Below, piece by piece: positions 10,401 through 22,400 of a DNA stretch of 64,000 nt. The position numbers and the translations under genes were made by a program. The notes below the pieces were generated by a model. The model saw only the letters and a program-made list of their open reading frames with translations, was not told the origin of the DNA and did not search any database. The DNA comes from Micromussa lordhowensis (lineage: Eukaryota; Cnidaria; Anthozoa; Scleractinia; Lobophylliidae): NCBI GenBank assembly GCA_964020085.1, contig OZ026607.1:1830103-1894102 (forward strand), written 5' to 3'. Within the stretch, counting starts at the first letter, position 1, and every line of letters starts with the position of its first letter.

Positions 10401-13400
10401 GTCTTTACACGGGTGGGAAATATTTTGAGGCGAGCTTTATTTAGTGGCTTAATAATTTAATTCTGTGGAAGTACGTAGAAAGCTGGTGTTGATTGACGTT
10501 TAAGCTGATTCTTCTGAAAAGACCAACAGAGAGCACAATAAAGATGAGAGCTAGGATTTTATATTCTTAAAATAAAAAGCTGGATTAATAAAGAAATAAG
10601 TTTACAAGGTTTATAGAGAGAGGATTTATTTAATTGTTGAAACAATAGATCATCTAAGGGAAAGGAAGTCAAGAGTATAACATTGTGTGAAAGTTGAGTT
10701 TAATGTACTGTTTAAAACACGAGCAGCAGTGTTTTATCGGGTTTAAAAACACGAGGCGTAGCCGAGTGTTTTTAAACCCGATAAAACACGTGCTGCGAGT
10801 GTTTTGAACAGCTTCAAAAATCCGCGATAACACCTACCTGCGAATGTTTCTATTGTTTCAAAAACCCGAGAAAACACGTGCATGCGAATTCTTCTGCGGC
10901 TTCGAAAACCCGAGAAAACGCGTGCATTGAGAACAATTGATTGAGATCTTTATATAAAGATTACGTGTGATCTTTATATAAAGATCATGGCAGTCGTTCT
11001 CATTTTTACCAGGTATAAAGGTTCATGCACGTGATCAATTTGACGTCTCTGATAGGCTCATGTGCTTATGAATTATTAATGAGTTTTTGAATTAATTTTC
11101 ACGCTCCCCTTTCCTTGTTCCTGTTTAAGAGACATTATTCACACAAAAAAAGTTCATTCAGTTTTGGAGAAAAGTGTTTTCATTTTGATTGCATGGGGGT
11201 GGGGTGGGGATGTGTGGAACATTTTTGGTTGGCTTACATAATCAACGTTTTCAACCGGCTTATTTACGGAGCCACGTCACAGTTTGAGTATCTTGAAAAG
11301 TATGGCCTAAATTTGTCAAGTTTGTCATTTGTTATCCGTGTTAATCTTTTCCATCCTTCACCATCCTTGTTCCTTTATGGTTTATTATTATCTCTTTAGT
11401 GTTTTTCTATCTTAGTTAACTTTTATTTTCAGGTTTCCTTCAATTTAAAGGCAATTGTGTGTGTGCCCAAAATAACTCAAAATGTCGGGACTGACCTCCT
11501 TTAAACCAGGTCAAAGTAGGGGATTTGCTTGAAGGTTTCCAGCATGGGACTTTCTCAGGCACATTCGGTTGGCTGGTCAATATTTCTGCTTATTTGTAAG
11601 TCTGTTAATGGATAAATTAGCATATATTTCCCAACAGCACTCACCACTTTCAGCGTCTAATGTTATAGACTCTGAGATAGGACTGGGGCGACTGATGCCA
11701 ATCTCGTTGTTAGCACTGACTCTGAACTGGTACGTGGCACCCGGCGTCAAGTCGTCAATCAACGTGCTATTTCCCGCCACAAATGGCACGGCCGCCTGCC
11801 ACACGCTCACCCCAGTCTCTTTGTACTCCACCGTGTAGGCTAAGATTTGCTTTCCACCGTCGAGCAGAGGTGGTTCCCAGTGCAGCACGAGCGAAGATGA
11901 CGTCATTTCTTTGATCAAAGGTTTTGAAGGAGGTTCAGGAACGCCTGCAGAACAACAACGATTTATTGCCGGCACAACTTACAAATTACAACACACCACA
12001 CAGGGAAACAAGATCAATATACGGTCTCCTGGTTTTAGCTCGCAGTACCTAGCGCAGTTTAACTGTTTTTATCGCAGTTCAAAATCATTTGCCTTTCACC
12101 AGAACAAGGCTGAGACAAGACCGAGAAATCAAGTTACACCATTTTTAGGCACTGCTCTATGCCGTACATTTGCGGACAAAAATAAATGACAATAAAATGA
12201 TGTTTGAATTTCAAAAACAAGATGATCGACGTCGAAATCACAATAAACAAAGTCGAAATAGCAGCATTTGAACATCAATTGACTAACTATTCGAATCCAA
12301 TGACACATTCACTGAAGTTCAAGTTGAAAATGTGAAACATTTTTTTCAGATAAGTCGAAGTTCAAAAATATCACCTTCAAAATGTCAAAGTTTTGGATAA
12401 TATTTTGAACTTCAACCTACGAAATTCGCATTTATTATTTCCATGAAAGCATAATTTAAACTCAAATTCTCGTTTGACGTCACCTTCAAATGAAATCATC
12501 ATCAAACAAGTTGTTTCTGAGATTAAAAACTGTCGTTCGAAACGGCAGTAATCGAAGTCGAACTGGCAAAACTTCAATTCGAAAGGAACCGGAAATACAT
12601 TCCTTACAAGGACACCGGAACAGGAAGTTGTACACGAGACTACCGCTGGACGCCCAGGAACGCGGGTGAACTGACAGAGCTGAAAAACGATTGCGCATGT
12701 CACTAATTCGCGCGGGAAAACTGGGAAACATATAACTAAAATGGATAGCACTGAGGGAATTTACCTCAGTTAAGAGTTAGGTAGACCAGATAAGCTTCAA
12801 ACTTTCGCAAAAGACCGACCAGTAAGAGTGATAAGACATATCTCCTGAACACCAGGAAGTCAAGAGACTCGAGGGTCTTTCATTCGGAATGTGTTGTTCA
12901 AGTCGATATTTTCGCGCCAAATGTCGCGCCGACTGAGCAATCTGGAACGTGATTGGCCGACTGGGTCGCCAGTGACGCATGCGCAATCGTTTTTCAGCTA
13001 TGTCGGGTGAACTCGGAACTTGAACGAAGAAAAGAACGAAGATGGCCGCTCGTTGTCTTCCAAACGTCGAAGATTTTTTCGAGGGTTTTCTAAGACTGCT
13101 AGAGACATCAGAAAATAACTTACACTCTGCGACATACGACAATTCAGAATTTTTGTTTCGCCGGCTTGATGCCCACGAAAGAACTCTGTCAACGCTTTTG
13201 AATAGGATTGAGCAATCGTATCATGGAGTTCCTCAAGTACACGATCTTACCCGCGACTTACGTACCTTATTAAGTCATACATCAAACTTGAGAAGTCATT
13301 ACGAAAGTAGGTTTTTCCTTTGTTTGGAGAGAGACAGTGATGAGCATTTGCCAACCATTGTAAGTAATTCCTTAAATAGACGAGATCAAGGAGCGGGACC

Positions 13401-16400
13401 TGGCAGGCCAAGGGTTCGTGTAACTCGTGAGCAGGTCCAAAGTCTTAATGAAGATGCAGGCTTCACTTGGAGCGAAATTTCAAGAACTCTGGGAATATCC
13501 GAAAGAACATTGCGCAGAAGACGTCATGAATTTGGAATGAGACTTGAAGGAAAAGAGTTCTCGAGCCTATCTGACAGCGAGTTTTCACACCAGTTGCAAA
13601 TTTTAGGAAATTTTGAAGATCTGAAATATAACATATATAACAAATATAACATTACTTGTGCTATTTTAAATGGCGATAAAAAACCTGAAAATTTATATGA
13701 AAATGAAAGGCATACGTTAAACCAATTTTCTTTTTTTTTTTTGGGGGGGGGTGGGCTAATGTGGGAAGGGTGTATGGTACTACCCTATGTGTCCTCCAAT
13801 TAAAAATGTTTGTCTGACTGCCCTATAGTATATGGCTGGGTCAGGGTATGTTTTCATACATTTTGTTTGAGATATGGTAAAATTCCGCCTTCGCAGGTGT
13901 AGTTGTGCCTTGTTCTTGACACAAAATTCTTGAAACCCAAAGCAAAAAAGCTGCCAAGAAACACGATTGGGAAAGCATGAAAATCCTGCATACTCGCGCC
14001 AGGAATGACTGCTACAAGTGGTTGGAATCTGCGAATCTGCACGATCCGAATGAATTTGCGCGAAAACGCATCGTCTCAGATCCCGTATGCTATAGCGTCC
14101 AGCGGTAGTCTCGTGTACAACTTCCTGTTCCGGTGTCCTTGTAAGGAATGTATTTCCGGTTCCTTTCGAATTGAAGTTTTGCCAGTTCGACTTCGATTAC
14201 TGCCGTTTCGAACGACAGTTTTTAATCTCAGAAACAACTTGTTTGATGATGATTTCATTTGAAGGTGACGTCAAACGAGAATTTGAGTTTAAATTATGCT
14301 TTCATGGAAATAATAAATGCGAATTTCGTAGGTTGAAGTTCAAAATATTATCCAAAACTTTGACATTTTGAAGGTGATATTTTTGAACTTCGACTTATCT
14401 GAAAAAAATGTTTCACATTTTCAACTTGAACTTCAGTGAATGTGTCATTGGATTCGAATAGTTAGTCAATTGATGTTCAAATGCTGCTATTTCGACTTTG
14501 TTTATTGTGATTTCGACGTCGATCATCTTGTTTTTGAAATTCAAACATCATTTTATTGTCATTTATTTTTGTCCGCAAATGTACGGCATACTGCTCTGCA
14601 ATTTGCACCGATTGCATTTTTATGAACGATACAAACCTGAATTTTTGGACTCTTATAATACAACTGATTACGTGTCTCGTAGCTGTGGGTCACATGACCC
14701 AATCCACACCAAAATTACAGGCAACGCCTGAGAAAAATATCAGAAATGGAGACTGACGAAATTTCCACGACTGACAACTTTGAGGACACAGACTAGAACA
14801 CACCTTTAAATGCCAACCGTAAAATTTACGCTTTTTAAATTCCAGGTATGTATTTACATCGAAGCTCATAATTTTAGCGCGAGGTAGGTCATGTGACCCC
14901 AAGCCGTAAAGGGCCTGGGCCAGAATCAATTCTTTTTACCTAAAACGGCCAAATAAGCTGAACACATGATACGGCGTGACCCGCACGTGACAGAACACTT
15001 GTAGTGGCCTGTGTCAACGGTCTCTGTTGGCGCGATGTCCAACGCCAGTGTACATCCGTTGTTAACTACCGTGATATTGTCGTAAGTTTCTATGCAGTGC
15101 TGGTTCTTAGTCCAGGTCACCGTTAGGGGGTGGGCGGGGAGCGATGATAGTTTGCACTGGAGCCGTAACTGATGGCCGCTTTTAACAGTGACGTCATGGA
15201 GAACTTGGTGGAACGCTGGCGGCGTGAAAGTCAGAACGTAGTGCATGGTTAGTTGCGTTAGTCACAGGATTAATAGGCCATTCCGAGATTGCACAGGGAA
15301 CTGGGACGAGTTTCAAATTTTAACCAATCGATACACGGACACCACCACATGAAAGATCATGTTGAGAGTAGTCATTTGACCAAGTTTGATGCTTTTAGGG
15401 TGAACAGAGACCAAGTTACAGACCTTGAAACATGGTTCAAAGTGAAGCCTTCGAGCCAAGGCTGGCTCATAGCTGCCGGAGCTTATCCCGGTTTCTGTAG
15501 CATGAAGCGGCTAGAAGTATTTCTGCTTCCCCTGGACGGGATGCTAGTCCATCGCAGGTCACTCCCCTGCAATTTTGTTAGGTTTCCCCCACAAATAACA
15601 GGTACCCATTTATACACCTGGGTGGAGAGAGGCACTGCGAGAGTAAAGTGTCTTGCCCAAGAACACAACACACTGTCCCAGGCCAGGGCTCGAACCCGGA
15701 CCGCTCGATCCGGAGTCGAGCGCACTAACCATGAGGCCACCGCGCCTCCCACGAAACATGGTTCAAAATCCATACAAACATCTCTAATGCTAAAACAGCG
15801 TCCCCCCAAACCATATAAACTCTTAAATTTTTTTTATCAGTTTTATGACAACTGTAAAATCCTTTCATTCACCTACCATTTGAAACAAGCTGAGATTAAA
15901 ATCACGTATGTTTACCCATTTTTAAGAGTATCACAGAAATCATAAAAAAATATTTAAGGGTTTATACGGTTTTGGGTGATGCTGTCTCAACATTAGAGAT
16001 GTTTGTATGCCGGATTTTGAATCATGTTTCAAGGTCCATAACTTGATCTCTGTTCACCCTAAAAGCATCAAACTTGGTCAAATGATTTCTCTCATCGTGA
16101 TCTCTCATCTGGTATTATCACTTTATCGATTGGTTAAAACTGGAAACTTTGAAATTGCGGAATGGTCTATTAATCAAATAAAATGTAAGTAAATTAGTAT
16201 TAATTAATTAATGATATTAATAAAGCACGCTCCCCGCATCTTAATTCACCAGCCTGATTTTTCCATCGCTAGAAAACCATCACATTGCAACCCAGCTACT
16301 GTTGCGAACCGCTCAAGCTAATTGCTTATTGATTTTGGGTGAATATTTGTGTTGGTTTTTTCAAAGCTTTCAGCCAATCAAAGAGACAACCGAACATATG

Positions 16401-19400
16401 ATTTATCAACACTTTGACATCTCCGCCTCAAAGACTAACTTGGTTTTAGATTAGAGTTCTCGTTATCACAACAGAAGTGGAAATCAAGAAGGCCTTTGGC
16501 TTCGTTGGTGTAAATGGAACTTAAGCCAAGCCGACAGAGCTCAAGGCTGACTGGGGTAAACAATGTGCTTTACGTTTAGCTGTGTTAGAATTAGGTTACA
16601 TATTTTTGCGTGCTTAGTGCTTTGTGCTGTCCACAACGAAAATCGTTTAAATTGAATCGCGAATGAAGAACGCAGAAGTTGTTATACTAAGAGAACGTGT
16701 GGATACTTGTAAGACAAGATGTGTTCTGCGATTTGGCTTTATCACAGAGCAATTACTATAAAATACTTAATTGGTACGTACTGATTTCCGAAGAGTTTCC
16801 TTTTTGATTCTGAAAAGAAAGTAACCAAGTAGAAATTAGTTTCTGGCCATAACACTGGAGGAGAAATAACACTTACAATTAAAAAAAGCTACTATAAAAA
16901 TGACAGTGGAAAATGTGTAGGGGAATAGTGACGGCGCTGAGGTGAGAGCGCTCGCCTCGATTCTGGCCCGGTGCTCTATGTAGGTCGAGTCTGTTGTAGG
17001 TTTTCACCTTGCTCTGAAGGCTTTCCTCCGGGTTCTCCGGTTTTCCTCCCTCAACAAAAACCAACATCTCCAAATTGAAAACCAGCTAAGGCTGATGTGG
17101 CTTCCTCTCTAAATATTGTGATTTAAATGACAATGAAAAATGTTTACCGTTGATGTAGCAGGAACATCGTCGTTTTCTTGGTCATTTTCAGGCGTCAATT
17201 CGGTGCGATATTTATCAATGTTCTGTTTTATTTTGTTGGAGAACGCATTGAGATATGAATCTTTCTGTTTCTTCTGTGCACGTCGAGCTTTCTCGTCACC
17301 ACTGTAAGAAAAAAACATCGACATTCCATTTAGCTTTTTGTCAAGCCTTTGACCAACAGAAAGACATTGGACAATGATTTTATTTTCGCTTGCTCGCCAC
17401 GCAAACTTGACTCTACAAATATTGCGTTACGAGATGCAATGGACCTAATTACCGCTGTCACCAATAGCAACAATATTTCGTAATTTTCAAATAAACAAAA
17501 AGTCACGTCCATAGTTCAATTTATCGTGCCGAATTGAGTAAATCTACGAAGTCTCGAAAGAATCCGTTACAAACTCAAAAAAATACGGCATCCCAACCTT
17601 ACAAGGGCAAGCGTTGCCCCCCCCCCCTCCGCTAGCATACATTTCTTTGCAAAAATAGCCAAGTTGGGGGTCCGCATAGGCAAGTTGGGAGTATGCAAAG
17701 AATTCTTATGAAAGTTCGCGTATTTACTAAATTCGGTGGTAAGTTTTGCTTTGTTTGAACGAAAAAATCGGAAAAGCGCGCCATCGGTAAAAAGGTCCAT
17801 TCGCCGCCTTAAAAACGAGGAGAAATCACTAGCGAGTCTCGTCTCGCAGTCGCTAATGAAACCATTAACGGTCCCACAAACGACTGTAAAATATCATTGG
17901 CTCTAGAGTTCTTCTCGTTTTTAAGAGGCGAAAAATGATCTGCGTAAGAGGTTAACAGAAAAGCCTCGTTACGTTATGTTTAGTCACGTAAGGAAGAGTC
18001 ACGTTATTATTCCTTTTTAAGCCCCTTCACCCGGGTAATGTTAGAACATTTTCCCGCCATTTTTCCCCGTGATGAGTGAATATCATTATGGCGGAGCAAG
18101 AGAGGATTACTAGACAAGATTCTACACTATATGTACGTTTATTACGACGTAAAGGAATTGGATTATGCGAATGGATGATTGACATGGTTAGAAAAGCGCG
18201 TTAATGTTAGTATTAATGCGGACACTACTGGAATCCCTAATCAAGACTATTAAAATGAAGTTTTTTTTAACATATTATTCCTTTTTGCCTTTCATGTAGA
18301 CTCAATGACTTCTTAAAACTTGTGAAGCTTGCAATAGCCAATCAGAAAGTAGAAGACATCTTTCCAGCCAATCAGGAAAAAACCAAGACCAGTTCCCGCG
18401 CTTTGTTATCGATTACATGTTTTCCCGCGCTTGGCGCCAGTTGCATAGTTTCCGCGTTTTCCACCGGCGACGCGTTAACGCTTTGCGCTGTGATTGGTCT
18501 GTTCCTCTTTTTCTTTTGTAGCGAGTGGCCAAAAAGATCTGCTAGTGAATTTAAGGTTGCCTTTGACAGGATTCCAGCGGTGTGAGGTTAATATGCACGA
18601 TTAAAGCAGGAAAGCGAATGTTAAACATGCAACAGCTCACTTACGTATTAAAGCTCCGATGTCGTGTAATAGACGGTAGAATCTTCTCTTTACCCTTTTT
18701 AGCCATTCTGGTTCAAAACAACAAGCCACAGTTTTAATTCATGCACTGCAGCTAGTTTTCAACGTGTACCAGTCCTTTACACAGCTTACAAACTACAAAC
18801 TCCTTTTAAAATCCTACAGAAGCAGAAACTTAACACAACCTCGTTCCCTAGATATTTGTTCTTCTCGCGTCCTGGAATCGAGTTTAACCTCCTTCTAATT
18901 TATCTCGTTTTGACCACGAGGTTAACCTCTTTCTGGAGAGAGGTTGAAGAAATACCTTGGAAACAAAGTTGACCTATGCTTTAAACTTCATCTAATGCTT
19001 AAAGAACAGCAGTTTAAGCCCATAGCTCATTTAATTTATTCGTATTACTTTAAAGCAGCACTTCAGTAAGCGTTTATGCGTTTTACTTAATCCATGCTAG
19101 TCCATACACAGCAACTGATAACATTTTAATTTCACACTCATCTCGTTTCATCTAACGATGAACATTCTTTTCAACTCTTTCAACACCAGCAATAGCATTC
19201 CTAAGCACTTCTTAAGCAGTATACACTAAGCAGGAGAGTTTGCAACGGCATATCCTACTAGCCCTTTACACGAGAAAAGATAACAGAAAGGAAACAAAAC
19301 ATCCCATAACCCTTTTCTATACCTTTTTCTCTTTCTTATCGATTGAGAATACTCGGACACTTAAATAAACTTCATTCATTCAATTATACTGATCAACTAG

Positions 19401-22400
19401 GTCGTTTTCTAAGCTTCGGGATAAGAAGTCTTCAAAATATTTGTTGTTAGAACATTCATGAAAGAGTGATGACACCATTTGGAGAGTGATTTCACCATCC
19501 TTTGGGTACCAGGAATCAGGGATCATCAGGTCTAACAATCAATTCTCCCTACAGATTGCTATATATTTCTTAAAATGTCAGTTCTAAGAACTTGGAGGTA
19601 TATCAAGATAATATTTCCCAAAGTAGTTGATGATTTTCTTTCTTGTCATCACCTCCTGCTTGATAATGTACTGATATTATAACGAGAATTAACAGGATCA
19701 TTATAACTTTTTCTCAAATAAAATGAAGGTTTAGTTTGAAGTCGACGTTGAACCGCTTTGAAAATAAATAAACAAAATAGCAAAAATAAAATCACAAAAC
19801 GAGGACTTACGTAAAACTCTCATGCCTTGAAACCTTTTTCCTTGAAAACGTTCTGAACACGAACCAAAACAAGGAAAGTCAAAAACTAATTGAAACCATG
19901 CCATAACAAAATACACTGAAATTGAACAAGGGTGAAAAGAAAAAAAAAGAAAAAACAGACACGAACTTACCCAGCCGTTTTCTTGGGAGAGAGCGGAGTG
20001 TCTGAATCTAGAAACGACAAAGAAATATGGGAAAATGTTTTTTTTTTTTTCTGTCAGGCATACTCGGTAAGACGATGGGAGCTAAAGTCATTAATATACT
20101 AGCTTCATGTGACAAGCATCCTGCAATCGTGGCCAGAGTTTTGGGACACTTTGCATTTCTTACCAACATATGGTCTCAATGTAGACGTTGATCAGGGAGA
20201 GGGGCTCGCAAAATTGACGTCAAAATAATGGGTCACTAGTAGAGATTCTGTCAAGTGTCCGAAGGACGTTTGTTCAGGATTGTACACACTGCTAGAAGTG
20301 GAATGTTTTAGAAGAAAAACGACAAAAACAAACAAACAAACAAACCTTCCACATTATTGTTGGCTTCTTTTCTGAGAATCTTGGCAGGCACAAGTCCGAG
20401 TTTATCCGCAGTAAAGTTACAAACGTATCTCCAATTCTTGTCGTGTTTCTTGTTGGATACTAAGTACACCACTTCACCTTTCTTCACAGAAAGATGGTCT
20501 TTATCCTTAGATTTGAAATCTTCTAGTACCACGAAACGTTCTTTATTACGCTGCAAACAGCAGAAATGCAAGTGTTAGTCACGCAGTGATAGCCACACAT
20601 CACGCAACGCGCAACAACTTACTTAGTGACACCTCCACCTGTCACGGTTCGTAGTGGTACTGTTTAGTTTTGCGGGTTCTGGTTGAAGTTAACCTATCGG
20701 TTTCTTGTCCAAGATCTTATTTCATCTTTTTGCGGCATCTTAGATAAATGTTACGTTAAAGTTCGTTGCTTACAGCTTCGTTATTCGCGCCTTAACAGCG
20801 GAGTCAGAAGAAATGCGAGTTAATGATTATTAATCAGTAGTTACAAAGTTATTCCTCACCGAGGCAGTTGGGAAAGGTGACGTGAGATCTTCCAGAGATT
20901 GAGCAGTCTCGAGAGCGATGAGATTCATGTGTTTTAGTCGATTGGTTGGACTCGAAGCGACTGGTATCTACAGAGAATAACATGATTAACCTAAGACTTC
21001 TAAATGGTAAGAGTACTAGCAGTTAGAGACAAACAAGCGATTAGCAGTACAGCATGCACTTAAAATGTAAATTAAATGGTTGGTTTCTTACTCGAAGGCA
21101 AGACAATGTTAAAATTATAAATTGATGAAAGAAATAGTTAATTCGACGTCCCAAAGATGAGAAGTTTGGGTCAAATGGTTATCCCAACCTTTTCAGGGAA
21201 ACAGACACTGTACTCATTATAGGAAATAATAATTTCATGCTTGAACGCTCTCTGTTACTCTTCTCACTGTTTTGTTTAAGTCCCCTCAACGAAGACAGCC
21301 GCGCAGTAAATTAAATCCGTCACTTTTGAAAGTCTTCCTGCTATGTAGTTCGTAGAAAGTCAAATATAACACCAACACAGGCAAAAAGCAATTCCACATC
21401 ATTATTCAAAATTCCCAGACTTTTCCCACATAAAAATGAAATTCCCCTTATCAAATAAATACAAAATGTCAGATATAGAAGCGCCTTCTAGCCTCTCCTT
21501 GCAAATTTTCCTTCTTCATTAAGGAAAAATGTGACTGAGATCGCAGTGGCCCCAAATGCTTCTTCCAGCCTTCACTGGCATTAGATCATCCGTGTCTGGC
21601 TTTTATTGAGAATGTGAATTTTCCCTGACTCAAAATAAAATTTGCTGACTTTTTCCCTGATCTTTTTCTGACCTGTGACGTTCCTGTTCTAAGCCATCCC
21701 GTGCCTTAAACATGCTCCGCAAGCTGTTTGGGATCGTTTCTTACCTGCGATGGTTTCTTCAGAGAGCCGGTATCAGGAAGGCTGAGGCTGTGCGCGCGGA
21801 TAGCTGACGTTGTCATTGGAAGAGTAGTGCTGCTTGATGGGGTCACCTGACCTTGGGTCGTGACAGGTCCCCCGGGAGTCAAGGCTGGGGGGCTGGGGAG
21901 AGAGAAAGAACTTGTCAATCATTTTTGAGGAGTGGGCAATCTCTTGAAGTCTTGGACGAACTTTGGAAATCTTCTTTTAGTTATGCAAACAAGACTAAAA
22001 CTTGCTATGAAAAAATTGCAAGCAAATCTGGTGTTTTCTTTTTTCCTTCAATTCTGAACTTGGCCACAGTTCCTGCGTTAAAACGTTAGCACGATTTGTT
22101 GGAGTTCCAGTAAAAATATTTCCAATTGAGTATCATTTTACTTACATGCCGTTAGCTTGCTGTTTCTGATATTCGATTGGTCTCTCTAAAGCTGTGAATA
22201 AAATTATGAAATAAGAGTAAGAATGTATATATTTCTTTGAGGGGAAAATCCAGTCTTTTTCTTTTATATCGTTTCGGAGTTTTAACAGATAATTCCTTCA
22301 AGGAAACGCACTTTTAAAAGCACTATGAAATTTAATAAAAGTTTATATTCTATAAGTTATCTGGAACAGTAGTTCAATTAGTTTAACTGTAACAGTTTTA

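Larger units (their letters stand above)
12159..14589. mobile_element. Long-TIR DNA transposon, Pack-MULE-like
   Basis: A 2431-bp element in the intron between the Ig and Fn3 exons. It has 495-bp terminal inverted repeats of equal length, a perfect 8-bp target-site duplication, and 1441 bp of internal sequence carrying a gene fragment. Long TIRs with 8-10 bp duplications are characteristic of Mutator-like elements; foldback elements also fit. No transposase catalytic domain is visible, so it is non-autonomous. Near-identical TIRs suggest a recent insertion or gene conversion. Confidence 0.85.

Noticed and set aside
11569..11838. 89-codon + strand open frame
   Set aside because: It is antisense to the Fn3 exon.
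12377..12751. Open frame on the - strand through the left TIR
   Set aside because: The same peptide appears from the right TIR; it reflects the inverted repeat, not a gene.
15289..15945. 218-codon + strand open frame
   Set aside because: It reads through the antisense of a SINE and a foldback element; the peptide is a translation of repeats.
18088..18204. 38-codon frame [19 protein letters not shown]...
   Set aside because: The ATG context is good, but it is short, unrecognised and inside an intron with no sign of splicing.
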